NCBI RefSeq assembly: GCF_003096355.1
Contig: NZ_QEKI01000014.1
Coordinates: 62,001 to 126,000, forward strand
Direction: 5' to 3'
Length of the DNA stretch: 64,000 bases
Source of the DNA: Pontibacter virosus
GTDB taxonomy: Bacteria; Bacteroidota; Bacteroidia; Cytophagales; Hymenobacteraceae
The translations under genes and the position numbers were made by a program. The first letter of the stretch is position 1. Every line of letters begins with the position of its first letter. Shown piece after piece: positions 16,224-25,310 of the stretch. Under the pieces are notes generated by a model. That model was given only the letters and a program-made list of their open reading frames with translations, was not told the DNA's origin and ran no database searches.

Positions 16224-17018
16224 TTATTTCTTGTAGTATTTCATGGCCTCAGGCATATAGCTCTGCAGGTTAGCACGACGTGTACCAGCGCTCGGGTGCG
16301 TGCTCAGGAACTCCGGTGGTGCCTGACCGCCTGACTTGGCTTCCATGCGTTCCCAGAAAGGAATCGCTTCCTGCGGGTTGTAACCTGCCATGGCCATAAA
16401 GATCAGTCCCAAACGGTCAGCTTCGCTCTCCTGGTTACGGCCATACTTCAGCATGCCCAGCGTAGAGCCGGCACCATAGGCTGTCATCAGTAACTGCTGC
16501 GCTACACCCGGCTGTGTACCGGCCAGGGCAGAAAGCGTCTGGCCACCGAACTGCTGCGCCAGTTGCTGGCTCATGCGCTCGTTGCTGTGCTTGGCAATAG
16601 CATGGGCAATTTCGTGCCCCATTACCACGGCAAGACCCGTCTCGTTCTGGGCGATCGGCAATATACCGGTGTAAGTCACTGTCTTACCACCCGCCATAGC
16701 CCAGGCGTTCACCTGCTCATCCTCGATCAGGTTATGCTCCCACGCGAAGCCCTGCAACTGGTCTGACATGTTGTTGGCAGCCATATACTGCTCCACGGCA
16801 CGCTGAATACGCTGTCCGGTGCGTTTCACCATGGCCGTAGCCTGTGCGTCGCGCGACAGCTTGTTCTCTTTCAAAAACTGGTCGTAGGCGTCGTAACTCA
16901 TTTGCATCATCTGCGCGTCTGACACGAGACTCAGCTGTCTGCGGCCTGTGATCGGTACCGTCGTACAGGCTACCATCATCACTGCTGCTATCGAAAAGGC
17001 AATTAACTTCTTGTACAT
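16224..17018 (-). CDS. M48 family metallopeptidase lipoprotein (BepA/LoiP-like)
   Basis: A 264-residue zinc peptidase of the envelope. A signal segment with a lipobox-like VVAC places an acylated Cys at residue 18. The zinc site is H135-E-x-x-H139 in VVMGHEIAHAIAKH, with the third ligand in the NQESEADRLGL helix. The N-terminal TTVPITGRRQLSLVSDAQMM is the standard opening of small M48 lipoproteins such as LoiP. These proteins remove misfolded outer-membrane proteins under stress. The gene lies just upstream of the cysteine-rich lipoprotein. Confidence 0.92.
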   Translation of the reverse strand: MYKKLIAFSIAAVMMVACTTVPITGRRQLSLVSDAQMMQMSYDAYDQFLKENKLSRDAQATAMVKRTGQRIQRAVEQYMAANNMSDQLQGFAWEHNLIEDEQVNAWAMAGGKTVTYTGILPIAQNETGLAVVMGHEIAHAIAKHSNERMSQQLAQQFGGQTLSALAGTQPGVAQQLLMTAYGAGSTLGMLKYGRNQESEADRLGLIFMAMAGYNPQEAIPFWERMEAKSGGQAPPEFLSTHPSAGTRRANLQSYMPEAMKYYKK

Positions 17019-17408
17019 AGTTTTAAAATTTAAATGACTCTTTCAAAAAGGCTTTTCAAATTTTGAACCAATTTTTAAGAATCAGAGTAGAGTGGATCGT
17101 TTAATATGATAAAATTACTATACTTTAACCGATAAAACAAAGTGCAAACTGACACAAAACCACAGTCTGCCACCTTGTCCGGCATTAAGGAGGTATACGA
17201 ACGCTGTATTATAAAATGTTGTACACCCTATGTGCACAATAAAGGGAGGCTTCTCTTGTTAAAGTATAAAAAAGGCTCCTACACATTAAGGCTGCACGCG
17301 ATCAGAAAAAATTGTCCTGAAACAGATTCTTTTTGCAGAATCATGCTGCACCGAAACCGGATATAGCCTATTTTTGAGAATCGATAAAGAAAACTCCCTT
17401 AACATTTT
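17019..17408. other. Divergent intergenic region, no gene seen
   Basis: About 390 AT-rich bases between the M48 gene (minus) and the FAH-family gene (plus). TATTTTTG at 17369-17376 is a good -7 box for the plus-strand gene but lacks a clear -33 partner. A 74-codon open frame here is rejected for lack of coding character. Confidence 0.5.
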
Positions 17409-18020
17409 ATGAAAATAGTAGCCATCGGCCGCAATTATGCCGATCACATAGCTGAACTGAAAAACGAAGTGCCGGACGAACCGGTGATATTCTTTAAGCC
17501 CGACACAGCCATTCTCCGTAACAACGAGCCTTTTTACTATCCGGAATACAGCCAGGACATACACCACGAAGTGGAGCTGATTCTGCGCATCGGCCGCGAG
17601 GGCAAGAACATCGACAAGAAGTTTGCCCACAAGTATTATGATGCCATTGGTCTGGGTATAGACTTCACGGCCCGCGACCTGCAGGCCAAGGCAAAGGCCA
17701 AAGGACTGCCCTGGACGCTGGCCAAAGGCTTCAACGGCTCTGCCCCGGTGTCGGAGTTTCTGTCGCTCGACCAGTTTGAGAGCCTGCACGACATCAACTT
17801 TAAGTTGGATGTAAACGGCGCGACCCGCCAGCAAGGCAACTCGAAGATGATGCTGAACACCTTTGATGACATCATCGCATATATCTCCCGCTTCATCACC
17901 CTGAAGAAAGGCGATATTATCTTTACAGGTACGCCTGAGGGAGTGGGCCCGGTGCAGATCGGCGACAGATTGGAAGGCTATGTTGAAGATAAAAAACTAC
18001 TCGACTTTGAAATTAAATAA
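17409..18020 (+). CDS. Fumarylacetoacetate hydrolase family protein
   Basis: A 203-residue FAH-domain protein, the short (YcgM/FAHD1-like) form. The metal-binding acidic residues are seen in HHEVELILRIG and in LGIDFTARDLQ, followed by GLPWTLAKGFNGSAPVSEF and the closing FTGTPEGVGPVQIGD. Members hydrolyse or decarboxylate acylpyruvates, oxaloacetate or fumarylpyruvate using Mg2+. The exact substrate is not predictable. The gene's 3' end overlaps the start of the M23 peptidase gene. Confidence 0.92.
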   Translation: MKIVAIGRNYADHIAELKNEVPDEPVIFFKPDTAILRNNEPFYYPEYSQDIHHEVELILRIGREGKNIDKKFAHKYYDAIGLGIDFTARDLQAKAKAKGLPWTLAKGFNGSAPVSEFLSLDQFESLHDINFKLDVNGATRQQGNSKMMLNTFDDIIAYISRFITLKKGDIIFTGTPEGVGPVQIGDRLEGYVEDKKLLDFEIK

Positions 18021-19899
18021 GCGCCTCGCGCTCCTTTTCGCTTACATTTTCACTACCCTTGCAGCGGACGCCCAACCGGCGCCAGAACAGGGGTACTTTA
18101 TGTTCCCCATCAAGCCAGGAGTGCGAAACTTCCTATCCGGCTCCATGGGGGAGATACGCGCCACCCACTTCCATGGCGGGATCGACATTAAAACCGACCA
18201 GCGCGAGGGCTTGTCGGTATACGCTGCCGCTGACGGGTATATCTCGCGTGTCAAGATGTCGACCTACGGGTATGGTAACATTATCTATGTGACGCATCCG
18301 AACGGGCTCACCACTACCTATTCGCACCTGCTGGCCTTCTACGACCCTTTGGCGGACTATATGCTGCAGAAACAGTACGAGAAGGAAACCTTTGAACTAG
18401 AGGTGTTTCCCGAAAAGAACCTGTTCCCGGTGAAGAAAGGGCAGATCATCGCCTTGTCCGGCAACACAGGTGGCTCGGGCGGGCCACATCTGCATTTCGA
18501 GATTCGTGACTCGGAAGACCGCTTGTACAACCCGTTGCGCTGGGGCTTTAAGGAGATCATCGACACCACGCCTCCAGACTTGTTGGGCTTGGGTATACAG
18601 CCACTCAACATTTATGCCCGCATCAACCAGGAGTTTGCGCGTAAGGAGTATACTCCCAAGAAAACCAATGGCGTGCATACCTTGCCAGACACGGTATATG
18701 CGCACGGCCTGATCGGTTTTGAGTTACAGACCATCGACCGCTACGACGATACCCAAAACCGCAACGGCACGCAGGACGTGACCGTGTTCGTGAACGACAA
18801 ACAGGTATACAACCACCACATCGACCGGGTGCCATTTGATCTTTCGAAACAGGTATCGCAACACGTGAACTACAACGTGTACCGCCGCACGGGCCGCACC
18901 TTCCAAAAGGCCTATGTGGACTACGGCAACGACCTCCCACTCTACACTGCACCACAGAACCGGGGCAGACTCAACGTACAGGCCGATTCGATATACCATG
19001 TGCGCCTGGTAGCTAAAGACACCTACAACAATGCCTCCACCCTCACCTTTGTGGTAAAGGGGCAGAAACCAACTTTCACGCAGGCGACTAATGGCAAGGT
19101 GGCCAAGCCACAGCTAAGCTACGAGATCATTGGCAACATCCTGAAGGTAAACGCTTCCGACACGTCGGCTACACCGCGCAACGTGGAGATGGTGGTGAAC
19201 AACCAACGCCTGATGCTGGTGCCGAGCTATACCAAAGGCGCTGCTTCTGTGAGTCTGTACGACCTGCGTGGCGGTCTGCCGGAGTCGCTCGAGTACTGCG
19301 GCACCACGACCCCGCTTGATTTGCAGGCCGCTATACCTTCTGGCCAGGAGCACAGCTTTACGAACCGCGACATGGCCATCCGCTTCGAGAAAGCGAGTTT
19401 GTATGATACACTCTACCTGCATGCGAAAAAGGAAGGCGATGTGTATACCATCGGCGATTACTTCACGCCCTTGCACAAGCCCATTAAAGTGACCATTACA
19501 CCGAGCACGCCGGTTACTGACAAGAGCAAAGCCGCTGTCTATTATCTGGGTCTGGGCAAAGGTCGCGGTATGCTGGGCGGTGTTTGGGACGGCAACAGCA
19601 TCACTTTTTCAGCTCGGGCGATGGGCAAGTTCAAGGTACTCGAGGATGTAAAAGCCCCAACTATTAAACTGCTCAGTAAGAGCCCAACCCAGATCAAGTT
19701 CAGGATCGGTGATGACCTTTCGGGTGTCAACTCATTTCGCTGTGAAGTAAACGGCAAATGGTTGCTGATGAAATACGAGCACAAAACTGCGACCATATAC
19801 TCCGAAAAATTAGATAAAAGCATACCTTTGTCAGGCAAGGTGGTTTTGAAGGTGAAAGACAATGCCGGTAACGAGGCAGTGTTTACGACAACCATTTAA
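17980..19899 (+). CDS. M23 family metallopeptidase, exported
   Basis: An exported peptidoglycan endopeptidase of up to 639 residues. The ATG at 17980 gives a 41-base overlap with the FAH gene. A TTG at 18007 would give a more typical signal peptide (MKLNKRLALLFAYIF...LAADAQ) and a 14-base overlap, and I think it is as likely. The M23 (LytM) domain is at about residues 55-180, with zinc ligands in HFHGGIDI (H65, D69) and in GPHLHFE near residue 170. The remaining 450 residues are beta-rich with Ig-like character and no catalytic motif. In Bacteroidota such proteins act in cell-wall remodelling. Confidence 0.9.
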   Translation: MLKIKNYSTLKLNKRLALLFAYIFTTLAADAQPAPEQGYFMFPIKPGVRNFLSGSMGEIRATHFHGGIDIKTDQREGLSVYAAADGYISRVKMSTYGYGNIIYVTHPNGLTTTYSHLLAFYDPLADYMLQKQYEKETFELEVFPEKNLFPVKKGQIIALSGNTGGSGGPHLHFEIRDSEDRLYNPLRWGFKEIIDTTPPDLLGLGIQPLNIYARINQEFARKEYTPKKTNGVHTLPDTVYAHGLIGFELQTIDRYDDTQNRNGTQDVTVFVNDKQVYNHHIDRVPFDLSKQVSQHVNYNVYRRTGRTFQKAYVDYGNDLPLYTAPQNRGRLNVQADSIYHVRLVAKDTYNNASTLTFVVKGQKPTFTQATNGKVAKPQLSYEIIGNILKVNASDTSATPRNVEMVVNNQRLMLVPSYTKGAASVSLYDLRGGLPESLEYCGTTTPLDLQAAIPSGQEHSFTNRDMAIRFEKASLYDTLYLHAKKEGDVYTIGDYFTPLHKPIKVTITPSTPVTDKSKAAVYYLGLGKGRGMLGGVWDGNSITFSARAMGKFKVLEDVKAPTIKLLSKSPTQIKFRIGDDLSGVNSFRCEVNGKWLLMKYEHKTATIYSEKLDKSIPLSGKVVLKVKDNAGNEAVFTTTI

Positions 19900-20202
19900 A
19901 ATCATAAGCCTTGTGCATTGATTTCTAGCGAAAAGACAACCTGCATAACAGAGTCGTTTCATTCTAAGAAAACAGGCAAAAAACTTACTGTAATTCTGTT
20001 AAGAAACTTGGTTGAAATAGAGGGCCCCTTCCCCCGGGAGGTTAAGTTGAAGCTACTTGCTCCCAAGATCCTTACAGGATGACAAAAGAAGTAAAATGAA
20101 ATGACCCTGACCTGCAAAGGACATAAAGTACCGGATAAAACTGAACAAGCGGGGGCACAAGGTATAGCGTATACCAGCGGCGCCAGCGAAAAACAGAAAC
20201 CC

Positions 20203-20655
20203 ATGGAACTGAAAATCGGAGACAAAGCCCCAGAGTTTGAGGCAAAGGACCAAGACGGCAACACGGTAAAACTAAGTGATTACCGCGGCAAAAAAGTGAT
20301 TCTTTATTTCTACCCGAAAGACGACACTTCCGGCTGCACCGCCCAAAGCTGCAATCTGCGCGACAACTACAGCGATCTGCAGCGTGAAGGCTACGAAGTA
20401 ATCGGCGTGAGCATCGACGGCGAGAAATCGCACCAGAAGTTCATCAGCAAGTACGAACTGCCATTCACCTTACTGGCTGACACCGATAAACAGCTTGTGG
20501 AGCAATACGGCGTGTGGCAGGAGAAATCAATGTACGGCCGCAAATACATGGGCACGATGCGATTCACCTTCATCATCGACGAGAATGGCAGCATTGAGGA
20601 CATCATCACGAAAGTGAAAACGGCCGACCACGCCGCCCAGATTTTGAAAAAGTAA
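20203..20655 (+). CDS. bcp: Thioredoxin-dependent thiol peroxidase (peroxiredoxin Q/Bcp)
   Basis: A 150-residue peroxiredoxin that reduces peroxides using thioredoxin. I chose the ATG giving MELKIGDKAPEFEAKDQDG because it matches the family start; the upstream extension from 20101 is not conserved. The peroxidatic Cys45 and resolving Cys50 lie in DDTSGCTAQSCNLRD, the typical five-residue spacing of atypical two-Cys Bcp proteins. Cytoplasmic. It is monocistronic and ends at a wobble-containing terminator. Confidence 0.95.
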   Translation: MELKIGDKAPEFEAKDQDGNTVKLSDYRGKKVILYFYPKDDTSGCTAQSCNLRDNYSDLQREGYEVIGVSIDGEKSHQKFISKYELPFTLLADTDKQLVEQYGVWQEKSMYGRKYMGTMRFTFIIDENGSIEDIITKVKTADHAAQILKK

Positions 20656-20658
20656 CGC

Positions 20659-20694
20659 AAAGCGCAGTTGTCCAAAAGACGGCTGCGCTTTTTT
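20659..20694 (+). terminator. bcp terminator
   Basis: 14-bp stem AAAGCGCAGTTGTC / GACGGCTGCGCTTT with two G-T wobbles and loop CAAAA, followed by a T run. Confidence 0.75.
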
Positions 20695-20798
20695 CGTTGT
20701 ATATTTGTTCTCTGGAAGAGAGACAAGACCCTTGGATACAGCATGGCAGGTATAGCCTGCCCAAATGCTGTAAGAAAATACACCTGATTGTTAATCTG

Positions 20799-20858
20799 CA
20801 TCAACAATTTAACAATCAACAATTTAAAAATTCAAAAATCAACAACTTAACAATTCAT
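20799..20858 (+). repeat. Low-complexity CAACAATTTAACAAT leader
   Basis: Sixty bases built from variants of CAACAATTTAACAAT directly before the transketolase start. A short related piece lies in reverse at about 9880-9896. Confidence 0.5.
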
Positions 20859-20864
20859 AAAAAC

Positions 20865-21725
20865 GTGAACCCACACAACAAAAGCATCGAAGAGCTTAAG
20901 GAGATCGCGGCACAGGTTCGCCGTGACATCGTGCGCATGGTGCATGCGGTAAACTCCGGCCACCCGGGCGGCTCGCTCGGCTGCACGGACTATTTCGTGT
21001 CGCTGTACTTCCGCGTAATGAAATACAAGCCATCACCATTCAACATGGACGGCGAAGGCGAAGACCTTTTCTTCCTTTCCAACGGCCACATCTCTCCGGT
21101 ATGGTACAGTGTGTTGGCTCGCGCCGGCTTCTTTGAAGTGTCCGAACTGGCTACCTTCCGCAAGATCAACTCCAGGCTGCAAGGCCACCCGGCTACTGAA
21201 GAAGGACTGCCAGGCATCCGTGTGGCGTCTGGCTCACTGGGTCAGGGTCTATCAGTGGCAGTTGGTGCTGCGCAAACCAAGAAACTGAACAAGGACAACA
21301 ACCTGGTGTACGTGCTGATGGGCGACGGCGAACTGGGCGAAGGTCAGATATGGGAGGCAGCTATGTATGCTGCCCACAACAAAGTGGACAATCTGATTGC
21401 CACAATAGACCGCAACTACCAGCAGATCGACGGCGGTACTGAAGAGGTACTGGCGCTGGGTGACCTGCGTCAGAAGTTCGAGGCATTCGGCTGGCATGTA
21501 CTGGAGGCTGACGGTAACAACTTCGAGACGCTGCTGCCTGCGCTGGAAGACGCGAAGAAGGCTACCGGCAACGGCAAGCCGGTGATGATCCTGATGAACA
21601 CGGAGATGGGATTTGGCGTGGACTTCATGATGGGCTCACATAAGTGGCACGGCGTTGCACCAAACGACGAACAGTTGGAGATCGCACTTCAGCAATTGGC
21701 AGTAGAGCAAGCTTCAGATTACTAA
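20865..21725 (+). CDS. Transketolase, N-terminal subunit (GTG start)
   Basis: A 286-residue protein holding the thiamine-diphosphate-binding half of transketolase. The start is the GTG giving VNPHNKSIEELKEIAAQ; the upstream in-frame sequence is repetitive leader. TPP-site motifs are HAVNSGHPGGSLG and the GDG-to-N motif GDGELGEGQIWEA...NKVDN. Together with the next gene, 16 bases on, it makes a split transketolase. Transketolase moves two-carbon units in the pentose phosphate pathway. Split forms are common in Bacteroidota and Firmicutes. Confidence 0.93.
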   Translation: MNPHNKSIEELKEIAAQVRRDIVRMVHAVNSGHPGGSLGCTDYFVSLYFRVMKYKPSPFNMDGEGEDLFFLSNGHISPVWYSVLARAGFFEVSELATFRKINSRLQGHPATEEGLPGIRVASGSLGQGLSVAVGAAQTKKLNKDNNLVYVLMGDGELGEGQIWEAAMYAAHNKVDNLIATIDRNYQQIDGGTEEVLALGDLRQKFEAFGWHVLEADGNNFETLLPALEDAKKATGNGKPVMILMNTEMGFGVDFMMGSHKWHGVAPNDEQLEIALQQLAVEQASDY

Positions 21726-21741
21726 GCATTAAAACACAGAA

Positions 21742-22695
21742 ATGAAAGAGTATACATATACAGAGAAAAAAGACACCCGTTCTGGTTTTGGCGTAGGCTT
21801 GCTGGAGCTTGGTCGCACCAACCCGAACGTAGTAGCCCTTTGCGCTGACCTGATCGGTTCGCTTAAAATGGACGCCTTCAAAAAGGAGTTTCCAGAGCGC
21901 TTCTACCAGGTAGGTATAGCCGAGGCCAATATGATGGGTCTGGCAGCCGGTATGACGATTGGTGGCAAGATTCCTTTCACAGGTACCTTCGCCAATTTCT
22001 CGACGGGCCGCGTGTACGACCAGATCCGTCAGTCAATCGCCTACTCAGGCAAGAACGTGAAGATATGCGCATCGCACGCCGGTCTGACACTGGGTGAGGA
22101 CGGTGCCACGCACCAGATTCTGGAAGATGTGGGCATGATGAAAATGCTGCCGCACATGACTGTGATCAACCCATGCGACTTCAACCAGACCAAGGCCGCG
22201 ACCATTGCGATCGCCGACTACGAAGGTCCGGTATACCTGCGTTTCGGTCGTCCGGCCGTTCCAAACTTCACCCCTGCCGACCAGAAATTCGAGATTGGCA
22301 AAGCGGTGATGCTGAACGAAGGCACAGACGTAACCATTCTGGCAACAGGTCACCTGGTATGGAAAGCTATTGAAGCAGGTCATAAACTGGCTGAGAAAGG
22401 CATCAACGCCGAGATCATCAACATCCACACTATCAAGCCACTTGACGACGAGGCCATCCTGAAATCAGTAGGCAAGACCAAGTGCGTGGTAACGGCCGAA
22501 GAGCACCAGATGAACGGTGGTCTGGGTGATTCGGTAGCGCAGCTGCTGGGCCGCCAACTGCCTGCCCCACTGGAGATGGTAGCTGTGAACGACTCCTTCG
22601 GTGAGTCTGGTACGCCAGATCAGCTGATGGAAAAGTATGGCTTGAGCACCGAGAACATTGTGGCTGCTGTCGAGCGTGTGATCAGCCGCAAGTAA
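21742..22695 (+). CDS. Transketolase, C-terminal subunit
   Basis: A 317-residue partner of the preceding gene. It contains the pyrimidine-binding domain, with the catalytic Glu in YQVGIAEANMMGLAAGMTIGG, and the C-terminal transketolase domain containing GTDVTILATGHLVWKAIEAG. Neither half would be active alone. The genes are 16 bases apart and end at a strong 16-bp terminator. Confidence 0.94.
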   Translation: MKEYTYTEKKDTRSGFGVGLLELGRTNPNVVALCADLIGSLKMDAFKKEFPERFYQVGIAEANMMGLAAGMTIGGKIPFTGTFANFSTGRVYDQIRQSIAYSGKNVKICASHAGLTLGEDGATHQILEDVGMMKMLPHMTVINPCDFNQTKAATIAIADYEGPVYLRFGRPAVPNFTPADQKFEIGKAVMLNEGTDVTILATGHLVWKAIEAGHKLAEKGINAEIINIHTIKPLDDEAILKSVGKTKCVVTAEEHQMNGGLGDSVAQLLGRQLPAPLEMVAVNDSFGESGTPDQLMEKYGLSTENIVAAVERVISRK

Positions 22696-22725
22696 TACCA
22701 AGGGTTATACCTTATATTTTTTAAT

Positions 22726-22770
22726 AAAACAGAAGAGGCTGTACTGTTAAAGTGCAGCCTCTTCTGTTTT
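22726..22770 (+). terminator. Transketolase operon terminator
   Basis: Perfect 16-bp stem AAAACAGAAGAGGCTG / CAGCCTCTTCTGTTTT with a 13-nt loop. Confidence 0.88.
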
Positions 22771-22828
22771 TATGCATTATATTGCATATTCAGACAGGTA
22801 TAACCGCCCTGCCCCTGCTGCCTGATAC

Positions 22829-23368
22829 GTGGAAGACAAAGAGATCTTAGAAAAATTCGCCAACCCTGATAGCCGCAACCTGGCCTTTAACCAGCTTGTC
22901 CGGAAGTACCAGCAGAAAATCTACTGGCACATCCGGAAAATGGTGATCGACCACGACGACGCAGACGATCTCACACAGGAAGTGTTCATCAAGGTATGGA
23001 AGAACCTGGAGAATTTCAGGCAGGATGCGCAGCTTTATACCTGGCTTTACCGTATCGCCACCAACGAGTGCCTTACCTTTCTTTCGAGCAAACGGAAAAA
23101 ATTCTTTTTGCCCATAAACGACGTTGCTGCCGAGCTTACCGAGAAGATCGATTCTTCACCAAATATTGACGGAGATGAGATACAGCTCAAACTGCAAAAA
23201 GCACTGCTGAAGCTGCCTGACAAACAAAGGCTGGTTTTCAACATGAAGTATTACGACGAGCTCAAATATGAGGAAATGTCCGAGATTCTGGGCACTTCGG
23301 TTGGCGCTTTGAAGGCCTCTTACCACCACGCCGTGAAAAAAATTGAAGAATTTATTAAACGGGATTAA
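22829..23368 (+). CDS. RNA polymerase ECF sigma factor (GTG start)
   Basis: A 179-residue sigma-70 factor of the extracytoplasmic-function group. Region 2 (about 22-90) has QEVFIKVWKNLENFRQ and YTWLYRIATNECL. Region 4 (about 125-175) has LPDKQRLVFNMKYYDELKYEEMS and the helix-turn-helix ILGTSVGALKASYHHAVKKI. The start is GTG. It is the first gene of a trio with a membrane protein and a Spy-like periplasmic protein, the usual layout for an envelope-stress regulator. Confidence 0.93.
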   Translation: MEDKEILEKFANPDSRNLAFNQLVRKYQQKIYWHIRKMVIDHDDADDLTQEVFIKVWKNLENFRQDAQLYTWLYRIATNECLTFLSSKRKKFFLPINDVAAELTEKIDSSPNIDGDEIQLKLQKALLKLPDKQRLVFNMKYYDELKYEEMSEILGTSVGALKASYHHAVKKIEEFIKRD

Positions 23369-23411
23369 ACTATAGTGCTCTATCGCTATCTAACTGATAA
23401 GTACATGAACC

Positions 23412-23846
23412 ATGAAAAACGATTTTAAACTAAGCGACCTGCCCAAGCGCAACATCTACGAGGTGCCGGAAAAGTACTTCGACAGATTGCCTGCTCAGAT
23501 CATGGAGCGTACCGCCGGTGCTGGGTATAGCCCCGCTCCCTGGTATGCCGCCGCCTGGAAGCCGCTGCGTTTGGCACTGGCTCCCCTGATGCTGGTATTG
23601 GTGCTGGGTGTGCTTTACTTTGTTAATCTGAATAATAAGGCGGATCAGCCAATAGCAAACCTGGCCAGTATTCAGGACGAAGATATACTGAATTACCTGA
23701 GCACTTACGCTGTGCTGGAGAGTTCTGATTTTGCCGAGTTGAGAACAGTTTCAGAAAATGAGATGACCTCTGAGTTTCTGAACGTGAGTTCCAAGGCCGC
23801 CGAAGAAGAGCTAGAATACTACCAACTGGATACGATTGACTATTAA
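23412..23846 (+). CDS. Single-pass membrane protein, probable anti-sigma factor
   Basis: A 144-residue protein lying 43 bases after the ECF sigma gene. Residues 1-50 are cytoplasmic and include the start MKNDFKLSDLPKRNIYEVPEKYF, seen in many Cytophagales anti-sigma-like proteins. A membrane segment spans about residues 55-72 (LALAPLMLVLVLGVLYFV). The outer part is acidic. No zinc HxxxCxxC motif is seen. The anti-sigma role is inferred from position and topology. Confidence 0.7.
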   Translation: MKNDFKLSDLPKRNIYEVPEKYFDRLPAQIMERTAGAGYSPAPWYAAAWKPLRLALAPLMLVLVLGVLYFVNLNNKADQPIANLASIQDEDILNYLSTYAVLESSDFAELRTVSENEMTSEFLNVSSKAAEEELEYYQLDTIDY

Positions 23847-23853
23847 AGCACCG

Positions 23854-24303
23854 ATGAAACGATTACTGATTTTATTTCTCTTTTGCGCCTTAACCCTGGG
23901 CGGCACTGTGGCCATGGCCCAAAATGGTCGTCCACAGGACAGAAGAGAAAATGTGGAGGCCGCCAAAGTGGCCTTCCTGACAGACAAGATGGGACTGACC
24001 GCAGAGCAGTCGCAGAAGTTCTGGCCACTCTACAACGAGTACGAGACCAAGCGACGCGACCTTGTGCGCTCCTACCGCAGCGGCTATCGTGAAGACGTGG
24101 ACCAACTAAGTGAACAGGAAGCGAAGAACCGCCTGGATGGCATGTTCAGCACCCGCGAAAGAGAGCTGGAGTTGGAAAAAGAATACGTTGCCCGTTACCA
24201 GCGCGTAATCTCTTCGAACCAGATCATCAAACTCTACCGCAGTGAGCGGGAGTTTACGAAGCTCCTCCTCAAAAAGCTGGAGGCCAGCAACAAAGCACAG
24301 TAG
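23854..24303 (+). CDS. Spy/CpxP-like periplasmic protein
   Basis: A 149-residue exported protein, mostly helical and highly charged. The start is the ATG giving MKRLLILFLFCALTLGGTVAMAQ, a clean signal peptide; a TTG 18 bases upstream is unlikely. The pattern LTAEQSQKFWPLYNEYETKRRDL is typical of Spy-like stress chaperones and feedback sensors in Bacteroidota. It begins 7 bases after the membrane-protein gene and is the last gene of the sigma trio. Confidence 0.8.
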   Translation: MKRLLILFLFCALTLGGTVAMAQNGRPQDRRENVEAAKVAFLTDKMGLTAEQSQKFWPLYNEYETKRRDLVRSYRSGYREDVDQLSEQEAKNRLDGMFSTRERELELEKEYVARYQRVISSNQIIKLYRSEREFTKLLLKKLEASNKAQ

Positions 24304-24371
24304 TTTTTTGAATAGATAATTATAGTGAGAACAGCAAAAGGACCTGGCATTTTGCCTTGTTTTTTTGGACA

Positions 24372-24404
24372 AAAAGCCCCTGCTATACGTTAGCAGGGGC
24401 TTTT
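24372..24404. terminator. Bidirectional terminator
   Basis: Perfect 14-bp stem AAAAGCCCCTGCTA / TAGCAGGGGCTTTT with a 5-nt loop TACGT, between the sigma operon and the convergent pepE gene. Confidence 0.88.
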
Positions 24405-24423
24405 GCCTTTATCATATCCAGAC

Positions 24424-25158
24424 TTAGTAAGCCTCCAAGAGGAAGCTGATATCATCTGTAGGTTTAAACTCCATGGCAGGCTGTCCCTGCAAAAAGATGC
24501 GTGCCGGGTGCGGCCCCAGCAGGCTGATTCTCTCCCCTACTATGCGCAGCATGCTACCTTCACGCAACCCTACTACAGGCTGGCGGTTGTGCACATGAAA
24601 CTCCTGAATACGGGTCTCGCGCGTTTCGCCCATGTGTGTGGAATCAGGCAACGGATCCAGGTAATGCGGATTGATGTTAAAAGGCACTAGTTGCAGCGCA
24701 TCGAATGACTTTGGGAACACGATCGGCATGTCATTGGTGGTGCCGATGGTTTTGCCGGCCACGTTGGTGCCGGCGCTGGTGCCCATGTACGGCATGCCCT
24801 GCTCCACCCGCTTCTGCAACGGCTCAATCAGTTTGTTGGCATAGAGTTGGCGCAGCAGCAGAAACGTGTTGCCACCGCCGATGAACACCGCCTCCGCCTG
24901 TTCTACAGCCGCAACCGCGCTCTCCGCCTCGTGCACCCCGCTTAGCTTGATGCCCATTGCTTCAAAGGCCTCACGCGCTTTGGCCGTATAGTCGGTGTGG
25001 GAAATGCCGCCGGGACGAGCGTAAGGTATAAACAGGATGCTCTTGCGGTCACCCAGCAGTTCTTGTATCTCGCTCTGGCAATGCTCCAGGTAGCCCGTGC
25101 CGTGGGTAGTGGAGGTACTTACTAAAAGGATATTTTTCTTTGGTAAGGCTTTTCTCAT
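24424..25158 (-). CDS. pepE: Dipeptidase E (peptidase S51)
   Basis: A 244-residue serine peptidase that cleaves N-terminal Asp dipeptides in the cytoplasm. The start is the ATG giving MRKALPKKNILLVSTST; the upstream open frame is not conserved. The nucleophile is Ser128 in MGTSAGTNVA, the G-x-S-A-G elbow of family S51. FIGGGNTFLLLRQL and the tail region PHPARIFLQGQP also match. Length is slightly above that of the E. coli enzyme. Confidence 0.93.
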   Translation of the reverse strand: MRKALPKKNILLVSTSTTHGTGYLEHCQSEIQELLGDRKSILFIPYARPGGISHTDYTAKAREAFEAMGIKLSGVHEAESAVAAVEQAEAVFIGGGNTFLLLRQLYANKLIEPLQKRVEQGMPYMGTSAGTNVAGKTIGTTNDMPIVFPKSFDALQLVPFNINPHYLDPLPDSTHMGETRETRIQEFHVHNRQPVVGLREGSMLRIVGERISLLGPHPARIFLQGQPAMEFKPTDDISFLLEAY

Positions 25159-25310
25159 GTGTTTTGATTTTGAATGATACGGGTTGCGTATACCTGCAAA
25201 AGTATCAAATTTCGGCAAACCCTCGCCCATGCCGCCCCGCAAACAACCGCTGTACCTGCACCTGCTTTAAATGAGCGCAGCAATTCCTGTATGATAGCGT
25301 GGCTGTACCT

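Noticed and set aside
17142..17366. 74-codon open frame in the M48/FAH divergent region
   Set aside because: Overlaps the expected promoter region and shows no protein-like pattern.
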